64,000 nucleotides of DNA from Guptibacillus hwajinpoensis (GTDB lineage: Bacteria; Bacillota; Bacilli; Bacillales; Guptibacillaceae), in contig NZ_SWFM01000003.1 of assembly GCF_005144865.1 (NCBI RefSeq), positions 558,001 through 622,000 on the forward strand. The letters are read 5' to 3'. Positions 1-9,992 of the stretch are shown here, in pieces (within the stretch, counting starts at the first letter, position 1; each line of letters begins with the position of its first letter). The position numbers and the translations under genes are program-made. The notes beneath the pieces are model-generated. The model saw only the letters and a list, made by a program, of their open reading frames with translations. It was not told the origin of the DNA and made no database searches.

Positions 1-185
1 GTCAGAACTTTCAGGTCTTGATTAACAACCATCAATATCTCATAAATATTGCACTCTCGCAGGATAATAACGAAAAAGATTTGAACATAGTTGATGTTCA
101 GGTTGATGTATCCTTATCTAACACAAAAAAGTCTATTAAAAGTACAGTTGAGGGGTATATCGCAAATGAATCTATACTGCCGTAA
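1..185 (+). CDS. C-terminal end of a pilin-like protein (5' end outside window)
   Basis: An open frame runs from base 3 to a TAA at 183-185, giving 60 residues that end in NESILP. It overlaps the next gene's start by 20 bases and is in a different frame. The visible part has no diagnostic domain. It is a soluble, Asn/Ser-rich segment like the ends of minor pilins. Its place directly before two prepilin-type genes suggests another (pseudo)pilin of the same operon. The role is inferred from context only. Confidence 0.55.
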   Translation, partial: QNFQVLINNHQYLINIALSQDNNEKDLNIVDVQVDVSLSNTKKSIKSTVEGYIANESILP

Positions 186-654
186 TAACCGTGGTGTTAC
201 TCTACCAGAAGTTCTCATTACACTCGTTCTTCTATCAATTGTATCTATTGCCATTTATTCTTTTCTCTTTAATGGTCTTCATTCCTATGAAAAAGTTCGA
301 GCTGAAACTGGCTTTCGCGATGACGCTGATATTATCATGACGTCTTTTATCAATACACTTTACCCAGTGAAAGAATCAGAAATAACGTCACGAACATTTC
401 AGCCTTCTACAAATACTTATCTTCTAACCATTAATAACACCGACACGATTGGCTTTCAAAATGGTCAAGCAATACTGAATGGACGTATTTTGAATGACAA
501 ATCCTATAATCTATCAGGCTCAACAATCACTGAAACGTCCAAGGGAAATTTCGAGATTACAATTGCAATCTCTGACTCGAAAGTTAATCATGCTAAGTCT
601 TTAACGCTAAAAAGTCAAATAGGGCTCATAACGGAGGATGCAAATGGACCTTAA
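166..654 (+). CDS. type IV prepilin-like / minor pseudopilin
   Basis: The 162-residue protein has a class III signal near its N-terminus: RG followed by VTLPEVLITLVLLSI, that is, Gly before the cleavage site, Glu at +5 and a hydrophobic helix of about 20 residues. A prepilin peptidase would cut it, and the helix would pack into a pilus or pseudopilus; the rest is a small extracellular domain. An open frame extends to an ATG at base 91, but GAGGGG lies 10 bases before the ATG at 166, and that start puts the cleavage motif near residue 10, as expected. It overlaps the genes on both sides, so translation is probably coupled. It could serve type IV pili or a competence-like pseudopilus; the sequence does not decide. 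Confidence 0.8.
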   Translation: MNLYCRNNRGVTLPEVLITLVLLSIVSIAIYSFLFNGLHSYEKVRAETGFRDDADIIMTSFINTLYPVKESEITSRTFQPSTNTYLLTINNTDTIGFQNGQAILNGRILNDKSYNLSGSTITETSKGNFEITIAISDSKVNHAKSLTLKSQIGLITEDANGP

Positions 655-2461
655 TACATTTCGCAATGAACAGGGATCAAGTCTTGTTCTTGTATTACTC
701 GTAACCCTCATTTTTACTGTTCTAGGACTTTCTCTTTTAAGTGCTACAGTAAATGGAACGAAGCGAACTGAACTTCGTGAAGATGATGTACAAGCAACGT
801 ACATCGCTGAAAAAGGGGTAGATGAAATTGTTCAGTCGATTCAAACGGATTTAATCAATGGGATTGGTTCATCAGGGCTTACAATTGATAATTACAAGTC
901 TCTCGTTGATCAAACCATTAACTCTCATAAATCGATTACATCCCTTAGCCATCAAACAGGAGTGTCGGTAGCAAAGGTAATCAATTCATATCAGTCAACA
1001 AATGAATTAAAAAGAGTCATTGAGGTAGAAAGTACAGGAACGGTGAATAGCGAGTCAAAAACCATTAACAAAAAACTAGAAATTGGTCCAAACGTCATTC
1101 CTGATGTCCTCAAGTATGCAGTTGGAGCATACGATACGTGTCAAAAAAAGAAAAACAATGGTAGCTGCGATACTAAAGGGGAAGGTAACCTTTTCTTACA
1201 CGGAGGAGTTGCCATACAAGGGGATTTAAAAGTAGATGGTGATCTCATTACAACGAATCAGGGGTATGTGCGCTATGGAAATCACGATTATTGGATCGAC
1301 ACGTATTTACCTACTATTAAAAGTATTACCGATCCTTCCTCCAAAGCTAGAATCGTTCTCGGTGGAAGAGTAATTAATTTTACGAATGAGCCCCCTTATA
1401 AAAGTCATATCGACCAATTCAATTTTACTGCCAATCATTACAACGATGTGAAACCAGAGCAAGCTTTTGAAGGCAATGATTATCCAATCATTGAGAAAAG
1501 AGATTCTCTTGGTGACCCTGTTGTCATTAGCGATAATGAGAGTGTATATAAGTATACTCTTAACGATACATCGATTAAAGGTGAGCCGATTGCTAAAAAA
1601 TCCCTTTCAGCAAGTAATGATAAACCACTAGAAACAATCATAACTGATGCAAATTTTTCAAACGAGAACGTTTATCCTTATCACCTAGACCGTTATACTA
1701 AAGGAAATAAGACATATGAAGATGTGCTGAATTTCGATAATACTATCCTAAAAAAAACGAATTCATTTAAACGCTTTGGAACAGAGGGAAGCTTATCTTT
1801 AACAGGAAATTCAAGCTCTTTCAGCACCACGTCTTCTAAGAATGGAATTTACGTCGGTAATGATCTTATTATCGGTAACCCTTCTAATACTACTAATAAC
1901 ACGAGCAGTTACGATAAACTCAAAGTTAGCGGTCCTTTTTACGTTGGAAACGACTTAACGATAAAAGGAGCGAATGTAGAATTCAACGCTTTAATGTATG
2001 TGAAAGGCGATGTGACTATTGAGTATTCTGTTCTTAAAGGGCTGAGTGAAAACGGAAAAACCGGGTCTCTAATAGTGTTTGCAGAAGGGGATATTCACAT
2101 TAATAACAATTCGCAGTATGAAGATACACCAAGTTACATTCGAGGTTATTTTTATTCAAAAGGTGAACTGGAGTTGTTTGGCGTCGATTCTAATTTTAAG
2201 ATAGACGGAGGAATATCTGCTCGTAAAATCGTTCTTAATGCCGTTAAAGGGAAAGTTAAATCTTCTAATCCTGGCAGCAATCAATATCAAAAATATAATT
2301 CTACCTATTTTCAGCTACCTATCTATCAAAAAAACGAGCCTTCTCGCCTACAGATCACATACAACCCTTATATCGTTAACACATACTTAGAATTGAAGCC
2401 TCAGGAATCAATTATTAAAGTCATCTCAGACCCAGTCCCACTCAATCGTACGAAAAAGTAA
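644..2461 (+). CDS. PilX-like pilus-associated protein with large ectodomain
   Basis: This 605-residue protein has a short cytoplasmic start, one hydrophobic helix (about residues 13-35, around LVLVLLVTLIF), then a long exported region. Such N-termini are typical of PilX-type minor pilus components. There is no clear GFxxxE cleavage site; the segment reads NEQGSSLVLV. From about residue 390 the ectodomain has successive G-D-L/V-x-I strands (for example GNDLTIKGANVEF, KGDVTIEYSVLKG), suggesting a beta-helix or bactofilin-like fold. GGAGG at 633-637 sits six bases before the ATG at 644; an ATG at 638 would have no spacing. It overlaps the previous gene by 11 bases and is the last gene before a terminator. 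Confidence 0.7.
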   Translation: MDLNTFRNEQGSSLVLVLLVTLIFTVLGLSLLSATVNGTKRTELREDDVQATYIAEKGVDEIVQSIQTDLINGIGSSGLTIDNYKSLVDQTINSHKSITSLSHQTGVSVAKVINSYQSTNELKRVIEVESTGTVNSESKTINKKLEIGPNVIPDVLKYAVGAYDTCQKKKNNGSCDTKGEGNLFLHGGVAIQGDLKVDGDLITTNQGYVRYGNHDYWIDTYLPTIKSITDPSSKARIVLGGRVINFTNEPPYKSHIDQFNFTANHYNDVKPEQAFEGNDYPIIEKRDSLGDPVVISDNESVYKYTLNDTSIKGEPIAKKSLSASNDKPLETIITDANFSNENVYPYHLDRYTKGNKTYEDVLNFDNTILKKTNSFKRFGTEGSLSLTGNSSSFSTTSSKNGIYVGNDLIIGNPSNTTNNTSSYDKLKVSGPFYVGNDLTIKGANVEFNALMYVKGDVTIEYSVLKGLSENGKTGSLIVFAEGDIHINNNSQYEDTPSYIRGYFYSKGELELFGVDSNFKIDGGISARKIVLNAVKGKVKSSNPGSNQYQKYNSTYFQLPIYQKNEPSRLQITYNPYIVNTYLELKPQESIIKVISDPVPLNRTKK

Positions 2462-2478
2462 ATCTTCTTCCACTATTA

Positions 2479-2515
2479 AAAACCCGCTCTTCACCTTTGG
2501 TGAAGAGCGGGTTTT
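2479..2515. terminator. bidirectional terminator between pilus operon and GGDEF gene
   Basis: A perfect 17-bp stem (2479-2495 with 2499-2515) has a TTT loop. It is flanked by A-runs on one side and T-runs on the other, so it can stop the pilus operon (+) and the convergent diguanylate cyclase gene (-). Confidence 0.9.
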
Positions 2516-2517
2516 CG

Positions 2518-4233
2518 TCATCCTACATAACTTGCAACACGGTTTCTCCCCTGCTGCTTTGCTCCAGTATACATCGCGCGGTCCGCATTACGAATCAATG
2601 TCTGAGCGTCTTCACCTTGATCAGGTGCAGTCGCTACACCGATACTAGCGGTGACGTATATGACCTGTCGATTTCCATTTTCAAGATCGTTGAAAATCTC
2701 AAATGGACGATCAGCAATCGCACAACGCAATTCTTCTGCTACTTGTAGACTCTGTTCGTGTGAATGGTTTTCAAGTAAGAGAATGAATTCTTCTCCACCA
2801 AATCGAGCAACTGTACCTCGATCACCAATTTCTTCAACGAGTCGATTGGCAAGGCCAATCAATACCTCATTGCCACTATGGTGTCCGAACGTGTCATTCA
2901 CTTTCTTAAAGTGATCTAGGTCAAGAAGGATAATCGAAAATGGATCTGGACGTTCATCGAAACGCTTGTATTTCTCATCTAACAATTCTCCAAAAAACCG
3001 GAAATTGTATAAACTTGTTAACGGACATCGTTCACTTCGCCTTTTCGTCTCTTCGTAGTTCTTCGCATTCTCAATCGCTACTGCAAGATAATTGGCGAGA
3101 ATTTGTAAAACAAGAATGTGATGTTTCTCATAAGAACGGACTTTGTTTGTAGCGAGTGTAATGATGCCTACTACATTTTTGTTACGCTTCATCGGGACTG
3201 AGATGACAGAGTTAGTCGATTTGGGCAAAACCCCTTTAGTAAGGTTTCTCCACTGAGAGCGTTTAGTGTATAATCTACTTCTACCGCTTCTCCATACCCT
3301 CGAACTAATGCCCTCTTCGAAAGCAAAGTCGTTCTCTTCAGGACAAGCTATCACCCCACGTCCCTGTTTAAAGCTTTTGATAACGGTTAGTTTTTTGACG
3401 TGTTCAGCATCCATAATATACGCATCATCAACAACAAACATATCCGTTACTTCGTTTAAGAATAAATGTAGAATTTCGTCTGTATCTAGCGACTGAGTGA
3501 TTTGCTGACCAATTTCGCTCGTTTTTTGCAGCAGGTCGTTCACTTTTCGGCTTGAATAATACAATCTAAGCATTAATGAAGCAAGAATAAAGGGGACGCC
3601 AACAAAGAAGATGGCAATTGTACCAAGGTATGTATGTAACATGTAAAGAAGAAATCCTACAGGCAACGTAACCCCAGTTGAAATTGCTTCCCACAACATA
3701 TCTTTGCCGAAGAACTTTGTGTTTTTCTCTTTATAAATGTAAATTCTTAAGAAGTGAAGTAGAATTTGATTCACAAATATAAGCGAAAAGACGTACACCA
3801 TTGATGGTAAGAGTTGTGTAACTGCATTTCCTGAGAATTCTCCAGTAGAACCTCCCATGAGATAGAATAAGCCCCCTGAAGTAAGTGAAACGAGCAAAAA
3901 CATTAGCATATTCACAGGATAACGATGGTTATCATGCTTTGTTACACGAAGATTTAATAGAAAAACCAAAATAGCTAGTTGGGTCAGTATGGTTTCAACA
4001 AATAACCCATACCTCAGAAACACCGCAAGAGAAATCCCCTGTATAAAGAAAAGATCTGTTCCCTTAACATTAATCGGCATCATTGCAACAACTGCAAGTA
4101 GTGCAAACAGCGCAAAAATATCAGGAAGATTGTCGGTTATGTCAGGGGGAAAGAAATAGAACGTTGCAAAAATGAGTGGTGGCCAGAACAATAGCCAGAC
4201 AATCCAAACATAGCGATTCATTATTGCAGTCAA
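2518..4233 (-). CDS. membrane GAF-GGDEF diguanylate cyclase
   Basis: The 571-residue protein is predicted to make cyclic di-GMP at the membrane. About seven or eight membrane helices fill residues 5-215, a GAF sensor domain follows (about 235-385), then a GGDEF domain (about 405-570) with an intact active-site RFGGEEF near residue 465. The residues where the RxxD inhibitory site normally lies read GDRG, so product inhibition may be absent. The start is TTG at 4233, with GGAGGGGG upstream; the next in-frame ATG (4219-4221) is too far from that site. The GAF ligand is unknown. No EAL or HD-GYP phosphodiesterase gene lies in the window. Confidence 0.88.
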   Translation of the reverse strand: MTAIMNRYVWIVWLLFWPPLIFATFYFFPPDITDNLPDIFALFALLAVVAMMPINVKGTDLFFIQGISLAVFLRYGLFVETILTQLAILVFLLNLRVTKHDNHRYPVNMLMFLLVSLTSGGLFYLMGGSTGEFSGNAVTQLLPSMVYVFSLIFVNQILLHFLRIYIYKEKNTKFFGKDMLWEAISTGVTLPVGFLLYMLHTYLGTIAIFFVGVPFILASLMLRLYYSSRKVNDLLQKTSEIGQQITQSLDTDEILHLFLNEVTDMFVVDDAYIMDAEHVKKLTVIKSFKQGRGVIACPEENDFAFEEGISSRVWRSGRSRLYTKRSQWRNLTKGVLPKSTNSVISVPMKRNKNVVGIITLATNKVRSYEKHHILVLQILANYLAVAIENAKNYEETKRRSERCPLTSLYNFRFFGELLDEKYKRFDERPDPFSIILLDLDHFKKVNDTFGHHSGNEVLIGLANRLVEEIGDRGTVARFGGEEFILLLENHSHEQSLQVAEELRCAIADRPFEIFNDLENGNRQVIYVTASIGVATAPDQGEDAQTLIRNADRAMYTGAKQQGRNRVASYVG

Positions 4234-4343
4234 TTGCTTCCCCCTCCATCTTCCAATTAGAAGAATAATTTTCCATATCTGTAATGGTTAAGTTTTATTT
4301 TAGCAAAAATTAGCGTAAAAGTCCTAGTTTTTTGTTTTTTATT

Positions 4344-5639
4344 CTAATTTTTTAGATAATTCCGTAATTCTGACACGAAATATAGGGACCCAGTAATGAT
4401 TATTAGGTCGTCTTTCTTCGATCGATCAAAAACTGATTGAATCGCATCATGCCAATTCTCATAGTATGATTTCTCACCAAACGTCGAACGATCATATAAC
4501 GAATGAGCCTTAATTGCCCGTGGAAAATCGAATGTTGTGAACGTAAGCGATTCGACAATAGGATAAAGCGGTTGAAGCATTGACTCAATATCTTTGTCTC
4601 CTAGAGCACTGAATACGACATGAATCTGTTTATCGTGATAATGTTTCTGAAGGGTTTTGGCAAGACTTTCGACCCCCTCTGGATTATGAGCACCGTCTAC
4701 TATTACTAAAGGATCCTGTTGTATCTTTTCGAATCTCCCCGGCCAGCTGGCTCTTTTCAGACCTCGATCAATCATTTCCTTCTCAAAGTGAAGTCCATAA
4801 AATACGCGTAGAAAGTCTAGTGTCATTAGCGCTGCCGCTGCATTCTTTACTTGATGCTCGCCCTTCATCTCAATAACTAAATTCTCTAATGTACGAAATG
4901 GAGAGGAAAACTCAAAATGTTCCCCTTCGTCTTCACTCGTTAGGTGCTTCACATCAAATTCATTAGATAACCGATAGATTTTGGTGTTTTTCATCTTTGT
5001 TGTCTCACCAAGGAGAGTTAACACTTCATCTTTTTCAGCAGTCGTGATGAGAGGAACACCAGATTTAATAATGCCTGCTTTTTCATAAGCGATCTGTTTA
5101 ATGTCGCTTCCGAGAATATGAGTATGATCATACCCAACGTTTGTAATAACAGAAACGAGCGGGTGAATGACGTTCGTTGAATCAAATCGTCCCCCTAGGC
5201 CAACTTCCATTACAACAAGATCTGGGTAGGCTACTGTACCGAAATACAGTAGGGCAATGACTGTGATAACTTCAAATTCAGTTGGTGAGCCAAGTGGTGA
5301 TGCTGCAGCTATATCAACAATCGGCTTAACACGGTTACAAAGATCAATAAGATCTTCTTCACTAATAGGCTTGCCATTAATCGCAATACGTTCTGTAAAC
5401 GTTTCTATATATGGGGAAGTAAATGTCCCAACTTCATAACCAGCTTCCTCTAGAACTGTGCGCATGTAGGTTACCGTTGAGCCTTTTCCATTCGTTCCTC
5501 CTACATGCACCGTCTTCAACCGACGTTCAGGATTTCCGAGTTGCTCAAGCATCCACTCCATTCGTTCTAGACCAGGCTTAATACCGTGATTAAGTAAGTC
5601 ATGTATCCAATCGACAGCCTCATCATATGAATGAAACAT
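4344..5639 (-). CDS. folC: folylpolyglutamate synthase / dihydrofolate synthase
   Basis: FolC adds glutamate to dihydropteroate and to folates in the cytoplasm. The Mur-ligase-type P-loop is clear (VGGTNGKGST near residue 45), as are VVMEVGLGGRFDSTN and the C-terminal VDGAHNPEG motif. The open frame extends to 5693, but AGGAG lies seven bases before the ATG at 5639, which gives 431 residues, the usual family size. The extra 18 residues would overlap the terminator stem behind valS. It follows valS as in B. subtilis, and the terminator between them means some transcripts should end before folC. Confidence 0.94.
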   Translation of the reverse strand: MFHSYDEAVDWIHDLLNHGIKPGLERMEWMLEQLGNPERRLKTVHVGGTNGKGSTVTYMRTVLEEAGYEVGTFTSPYIETFTERIAINGKPISEEDLIDLCNRVKPIVDIAAASPLGSPTEFEVITVIALLYFGTVAYPDLVVMEVGLGGRFDSTNVIHPLVSVITNVGYDHTHILGSDIKQIAYEKAGIIKSGVPLITTAEKDEVLTLLGETTKMKNTKIYRLSNEFDVKHLTSEDEGEHFEFSSPFRTLENLVIEMKGEHQVKNAAAALMTLDFLRVFYGLHFEKEMIDRGLKRASWPGRFEKIQQDPLVIVDGAHNPEGVESLAKTLQKHYHDKQIHVVFSALGDKDIESMLQPLYPIVESLTFTTFDFPRAIKAHSLYDRSTFGEKSYYENWHDAIQSVFDRSKKDDLIIITGSLYFVSELRNYLKN

Positions 5640-5664
5640 CTTTCCACTCCTATTCTTAAAAGAA

Positions 5665-5691
5665 GACGAATCTCTATGAAAGAGATTCGTC
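5665..5691 (-). terminator. terminator between valS and folC
   Basis: A perfect 11-bp stem (GACGAATCTCT with AGAGATTCGTC) with a five-base loop is followed on the minus strand by TTCTTTT. It lies seven bases after the valS stop and 25 bases before the folC start, so it probably lowers folC expression relative to valS. Confidence 0.8.
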
Positions 5692-5697
5692 ATTTCC

Positions 5698-8340
5698 TTA
5701 TTTTTGTAATTCTTTTATACGAGCTTCCACGTTACTTCTTCTTTCGAGATAATCCTTTTCTTTCGCTCGTTCTTCGTCAACCACTTTTTCAGGAGCTTTG
5801 CTAATAAACCTTTCATTCGCAAGTTTCTTCTGAACACGATCAACCTCAGAATCTAACTTCTTCAATTCACCGTGAAGGCGTTCGATTTCTTCGTCGATGT
5901 TAATTAAACCTTCAAGTGGCAAGAATAGTTCTGCTCCAGATACGACTGCTGTCATTGATTTCTCTGGTGCCTGAAGATCAGCAGAAATCGTTAATGTTTC
6001 AGGATTACAGAAACGTTCAATATACTGACTATTTTGTTCCAGTTGCTTTTGAGCTTCCTCTGATTTCGGCTTAATTCGTAGCTCAATTGGCTTACTTGGT
6101 GCTACATTCATTTCAGCTCGAATGTTACGAACAGAACGAATGATTTCAGTAAGAAGAGCCATGTCTGCTGCAGCTTCAGGGAAATCAAGCTCTTCTTGCT
6201 TCACAGGCCAGTTTGCAATTGTAATGGATTCACCCTCATGCGGAAGGTGCTGCCAGATTTCTTCTGTAAGGTATGGCATAAACGGATGAAGGAGACGCAT
6301 CGTTTGATCAAGTACATAAGCTAGAACAGAACGAGTTGTTTTCTTCGCAGCTTCATCTTCTCCGTAAAGCGGTAGCTTTGCCATCTCAATATACCAATCA
6401 CAGAAATCATCCCAGATAAAGTTATAAAGGTAACGACCAACTTCACCAAATTCATAATTATTAATTAGACGTGTCACTTGCTCGACCGTATTGTTCAATC
6501 GCGTTAGAATCCACTTGTCTGCTGTTGATTTCTCACCAGTTAAATCTAGCTCATCGTACGTCATTCCGTCCATATTCATAAGGGCAAAACGGGATGCGTT
6601 CCAAATTTTATTAGCGAAGTTCCAAGTCGATTCAACCTTCTCCCAATAGAAACGAAGATCTTGACCAGGTGATGAACCTGTTGATAGGAAGAAGCGAAGT
6701 GAGTCTGCACCGTACTTTTCAATAACATCCATAGGATCAACACCGTTACCGAGTGATTTACTCATCTTACGACCTTCAGAATCACGAACGAGGCCATGAA
6801 TGAGAACGTCATTGAATGGACGTTGTTCTGTAAACTCGATTCCCTGGAAGATCATACGAGCTACCCAGAAATAAATAATATCGTAACCTGTTACGAGTAC
6901 ATTAGTCGGGTAGAAACGGTTGAAATCAGCTGCCTCTTCGTCTGGCCATCCCATTGTAGAGAAAGGCCATAGAGCTGAACTGAACCACGTATCAAGAACG
7001 TCTTCATCCTGCTCCCAATTTTCGATATCTGAAGGCTCTTCAAGACCAACATGAATTTCACCAGTTTCTTTATGGTGCCAAGCTGGAATACGATGCCCCC
7101 ACCAGAGCTGTCGTGAAATACACCAATCACGAATATTCTCAATCCAATTCAAGTACGTTTTCTCGAAACGCTCAGGAACAAAATTAACCTTATCTTCGGA
7201 TTTTTGGAGTTCAATTGCTTGTTCTGCTAGTGGGCCCATTTTAACGAACCACTGTGTTGAGAGATACGGTTCTACAACTGCACCGCTTCGCTCAGAATGT
7301 CCAACTGAATGAATATGTTCTTCAATTTTGAAAAGAGTTCCCGCTTCTTGTAAATCTTTCACAAGTTGCTTACGACATGCAAAGCGATCCATGCCCTGAT
7401 ACTTACCTGCATTCTCATTCATTGATCCATCTTCATTCATAACGAGAATACGCTCAAGGTTATGACGGTTACCAATTTCAAAGTCATTTGGATCGTGAGC
7501 CGGTGTAATTTTAACAGCACCAGATCCAAATTCTCTATCAACGTAATCATCTGCTACGATCTCAATTTCGCGACCTACAATTGGCAAGATTGCTTTCTTT
7601 CCGATCAGATGCTTGTAACGCTCATCTTTAGGATGAACCGCAATCCCTGAATCGCCAAGCATTGTTTCAGGACGAGTAGTTGCAATCTCAATAGATCCTG
7701 AACCATCTGCAAGAGGATATCGCATATGATAGAAATGTCCTGTTACTTCCTGGTGAATAACTTCGATATCTGAAAGAGCCGTTTTCGTTTGAGGATCCCA
7801 GTTAATAATGTACTCACCGCGGTAAATAAGTCCTTTTTCATAAAGCTTAACAAATACCTCACGAACCGCGCTTGAAAGACCGTCATCAAGTGTAAAGCGT
7901 TCTCTTGAATAATCTAAGGATAAACCAAGCTTCGCCCACTGGCTCCGAATAAAATCTGCGTATTCTTCTTTCCACTCCCACGATTTTTCAAGGAATTTCT
8001 CGCGACCAAGATCATAACGAGATGTACCTTCCTCGCGAAGTTTTCCTTCTACTTTCGCCTGTGTCGCAATGCCGGCATGGTCCATTCCTGGAAGCCAGAG
8101 AACATCGTACCCTTGCATACGCTTCACACGTGAAAGAATATCCTGAAGTGTTGTATCCCACGCATGACCAAGGTGTAGCTTACCCGTTACGTTAGGTGGA
8201 GGAATTACAATTGTATAAGGATCCTTCTTCTTATCTCCTGTTGCTTCAAAAAACTTTCCATCTACCCAATATGGGTACCATTTCTGCTCAGTTGCCTTCG
8301 GATCGTATTTCGTCGGCATTGTTAATTCTTTATTCGCCAT
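5698..8340 (-). CDS. valS: valyl-tRNA synthetase
   Basis: This class Ia synthetase charges tRNA-Val with valine. It has 880 residues, the length I know for B. subtilis ValS. Visible landmarks are the HIGH-type motif KLHLGH (about residues 54-59), the editing-domain sequence [15 protein letters not shown] in [11 protein letters not shown] near 525, and a C-terminal coiled coil from about 815 to 880 rich in Glu and Lys. GGGAG lies eight bases before the ATG. It is controlled by the T-box leader immediately upstream and is followed by a terminator and folC. Confidence 0.97.
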   Translation of the reverse strand: MANKELTMPTKYDPKATEQKWYPYWVDGKFFEATGDKKKDPYTIVIPPPNVTGKLHLGHAWDTTLQDILSRVKRMQGYDVLWLPGMDHAGIATQAKVEGKLREEGTSRYDLGREKFLEKSWEWKEEYADFIRSQWAKLGLSLDYSRERFTLDDGLSSAVREVFVKLYEKGLIYRGEYIINWDPQTKTALSDIEVIHQEVTGHFYHMRYPLADGSGSIEIATTRPETMLGDSGIAVHPKDERYKHLIGKKAILPIVGREIEIVADDYVDREFGSGAVKITPAHDPNDFEIGNRHNLERILVMNEDGSMNENAGKYQGMDRFACRKQLVKDLQEAGTLFKIEEHIHSVGHSERSGAVVEPYLSTQWFVKMGPLAEQAIELQKSEDKVNFVPERFEKTYLNWIENIRDWCISRQLWWGHRIPAWHHKETGEIHVGLEEPSDIENWEQDEDVLDTWFSSALWPFSTMGWPDEEAADFNRFYPTNVLVTGYDIIYFWVARMIFQGIEFTEQRPFNDVLIHGLVRDSEGRKMSKSLGNGVDPMDVIEKYGADSLRFFLSTGSSPGQDLRFYWEKVESTWNFANKIWNASRFALMNMDGMTYDELDLTGEKSTADKWILTRLNNTVEQVTRLINNYEFGEVGRYLYNFIWDDFCDWYIEMAKLPLYGEDEAAKKTTRSVLAYVLDQTMRLLHPFMPYLTEEIWQHLPHEGESITIANWPVKQEELDFPEAAADMALLTEIIRSVRNIRAEMNVAPSKPIELRIKPKSEEAQKQLEQNSQYIERFCNPETLTISADLQAPEKSMTAVVSGAELFLPLEGLINIDEEIERLHGELKKLDSEVDRVQKKLANERFISKAPEKVVDEERAKEKDYLERRSNVEARIKELQK

Positions 8341-8430
8341 AGCCTATCTCCCTTTCCATTCAATAAGTCTCAGACATTAAACCCGGATTCCCGTCAACCA
8401 TGTAAGGTTAACCACCTAAAGACAACAAAA

Positions 8431-8690
8431 AAACTTCTTCCATCCTTAGGAAAAGGACGAAAGAAGTATTTTCGCGGTACCACCTTTATTTACAGCTAAA
8501 TAAGCCTTTAGCTGTACGCTTCATTCGAATAACGGGTTTACCGGTCTCTCCTACTCAACGTTCAGAGAAACAGCTCAAGGGCGACTTCGAATGCTCTAAT
8601 CCTGAGAAATCTTTCAGCAGATGATTTCTCTCTCTGAAGGGGTCACATTCTACTACTCCCTATCTTTGCCTGTCGACTATTTGTATATCA
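8431..8690 (-). promoter_or_regulatory. valine T-box leader with terminator
   Basis: On the minus strand the leader opens with GATAGGGAGTAGTA (stem I, near 8660), has a probable GTC specifier at 8585-8583 (context GAAGTCGC), the conserved T-box core AAAGGTGGTACCGCG at 8487-8473, and a terminator hairpin at about 8466-8431 followed by seven T. Uncharged tRNA-Val would stabilise the antiterminator and allow transcription into valS. GTC matches the valine identity of the downstream gene. The ends are approximate. Confidence 0.93.
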
Positions 8691-8719
8691 AGTTTACCTT
8701 TTTGATTCATTACCGTCAA
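8691..8719 (-). promoter_or_regulatory. sigma-A promoter of the valS T-box transcript
   Basis: TTGACG at 8719-8714, a 17-base spacer and TAAACT at 8696-8691 lie directly before the start of the T-box leader. Confidence 0.65.
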
Positions 8720-8829
8720 GATACTTAAAGCCCTTTTTCTTATCATAGCCAGTCTTCACACAACCTAATCACCCAATTTCCATACTGAACATACGCTATG
8801 AGTATCATCCAACACGAAGGGGAATTTGA

Positions 8830-9030
8830 ATGAAAAAACGTTTTGGCGGAATGAGTCGCTATCAGCTGCCTCCAGCAGTTTATAAGTTTAGAGATCTATG
8901 TGCACAGTTCGTACCACCGTTCATTATCTTTCAGACCATACGAACAATTCTATTTCCAACTTCAGTTGACGTATTAATTCTTATGATCTTAGTAGCATTA
9001 GAAGTGTGCTTTTACTTCGAGTGGATTTAA
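8830..9030 (+). CDS. small hypothetical membrane protein
   Basis: This 66-residue ORF is the only plus-strand gene between 2461 and 18577. AAGGGG precedes the ATG by about seven bases. The N-terminal 30 residues are basic with prolines (MSRYQLPPAVYKFRDL), and the C-terminal half is hydrophobic with one or two membrane segments (TSVDVLILMILVALEVCFYF). Its end overlaps the ysxE stop by four bases, and it starts 111 bases from the divergent valS promoter. I do not recognise the family. The position between valS and the spore-coat genes could mean a spore or envelope role, but nothing in the sequence shows it. Confidence 0.55.
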   Translation: MKKRFGGMSRYQLPPAVYKFRDLCAQFVPPFIIFQTIRTILFPTSVDVLILMILVALEVCFYFEWI

Positions 9031-9992
9031 AGCGATTGAAGTACATTGCTTATGCCATTCATCACTTCTATTTTTTTCGTTAAAAGTCGGACGTGCTTTA
9101 TATGAGACCATTCCTGACGATTCTCTTTAAACAATGTAACACTATTGAAAATTGTCTCAGGAAAGTATAAATAACTTGCAAGCAGCTCTTTTTCTTCGTC
9201 ATATAAAGCAAATTGATTTTCATATCGAGCGAGATGTGAAGTGGTTGTTGCTGGGTTGTATTGAAATGGCTTGATGGATGAGCGGACAAAGTAAGCGAGA
9301 TCTCGAATCGGAGTATCCATAACCGAACGTTCAAAGTTAATAAAATACCCTCTTCCGTCCACTGTAACAAAATGAGAAGGGGAGCATTTCCCATGGCATA
9401 GAACGCTTCGGTATCGTTTCGCCTCGATCACCTGTTCATGCCAATCATCTAGTCTTTTTTTAGCTAAATCACAGTACTTCATTAGTTGATGAAAATGTGT
9501 CACAAAAGATAGTTCGAATGGGGAAAGGTAGATCCGTTTCTCGATTTGACTAATATACTTCTCCATCTCAAACTGACGACTTTCCCTTAGAAAAACCATT
9601 TTCTGATAAGATTGTTTGATGACTTCTTCTGAAAACGCCTGTTCTTTCGCAGTGTATCCATGTAATTCAGCTAGACTATGAATCATTTGTTCTTCTTTCT
9701 GAGCAGGATTTTCTATATTCTCTTCAACCCATGGTGTTAAATAAGCTACCCTATCGTCCATTAATACGAAGGAATCCCCGTATTTCGTTTTAATTAACGG
9801 AACATACCCCTGGAAATGAAGTTGTTTAAACCGCTCTTCAAGATAAAGCAATAAGTCCATTTGTTCCTTGCTAAGCTTTGTTTCTTTTAACGCAAATGTA
9901 CCTCGTTCTGTTTCTATCCGCGTTACCTTTCCATGTTTCACAACCTGTTTAGGATACAAATCATATTGAAATAACAGCGCCGGATCACTCAT
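9027..9992 (-). CDS. ysxE: YsxE, CotS-family spore-coat kinase-fold protein
   Basis: The 321-residue protein has the aminoglycoside phosphotransferase/CotS fold: an N-lobe with strand GTFALKET (Lys near residue 36) and a C-lobe around residue 200. The catalytic-loop motif expected as HGDxxxxN reads CHGKCSPSHF, and the metal-binding D of the next strand (IDFD type) reads INFE. Both acidic catalytic residues are therefore missing, which points to a structural pseudokinase. By synteny with B. subtilis (spoVID-ysxE) it belongs to the spore coat. Its start overlaps the preceding gene's stop by four bases, so the two are probably translated together. Confidence 0.85.
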   Translation of the reverse strand: MSDPALLFQYDLYPKQVVKHGKVTRIETERGTFALKETKLSKEQMDLLLYLEERFKQLHFQGYVPLIKTKYGDSFVLMDDRVAYLTPWVEENIENPAQKEEQMIHSLAELHGYTAKEQAFSEEVIKQSYQKMVFLRESRQFEMEKYISQIEKRIYLSPFELSFVTHFHQLMKYCDLAKKRLDDWHEQVIEAKRYRSVLCHGKCSPSHFVTVDGRGYFINFERSVMDTPIRDLAYFVRSSIKPFQYNPATTTSHLARYENQFALYDEEKELLASYLYFPETIFNSVTLFKENRQEWSHIKHVRLLTKKIEVMNGISNVLQSL

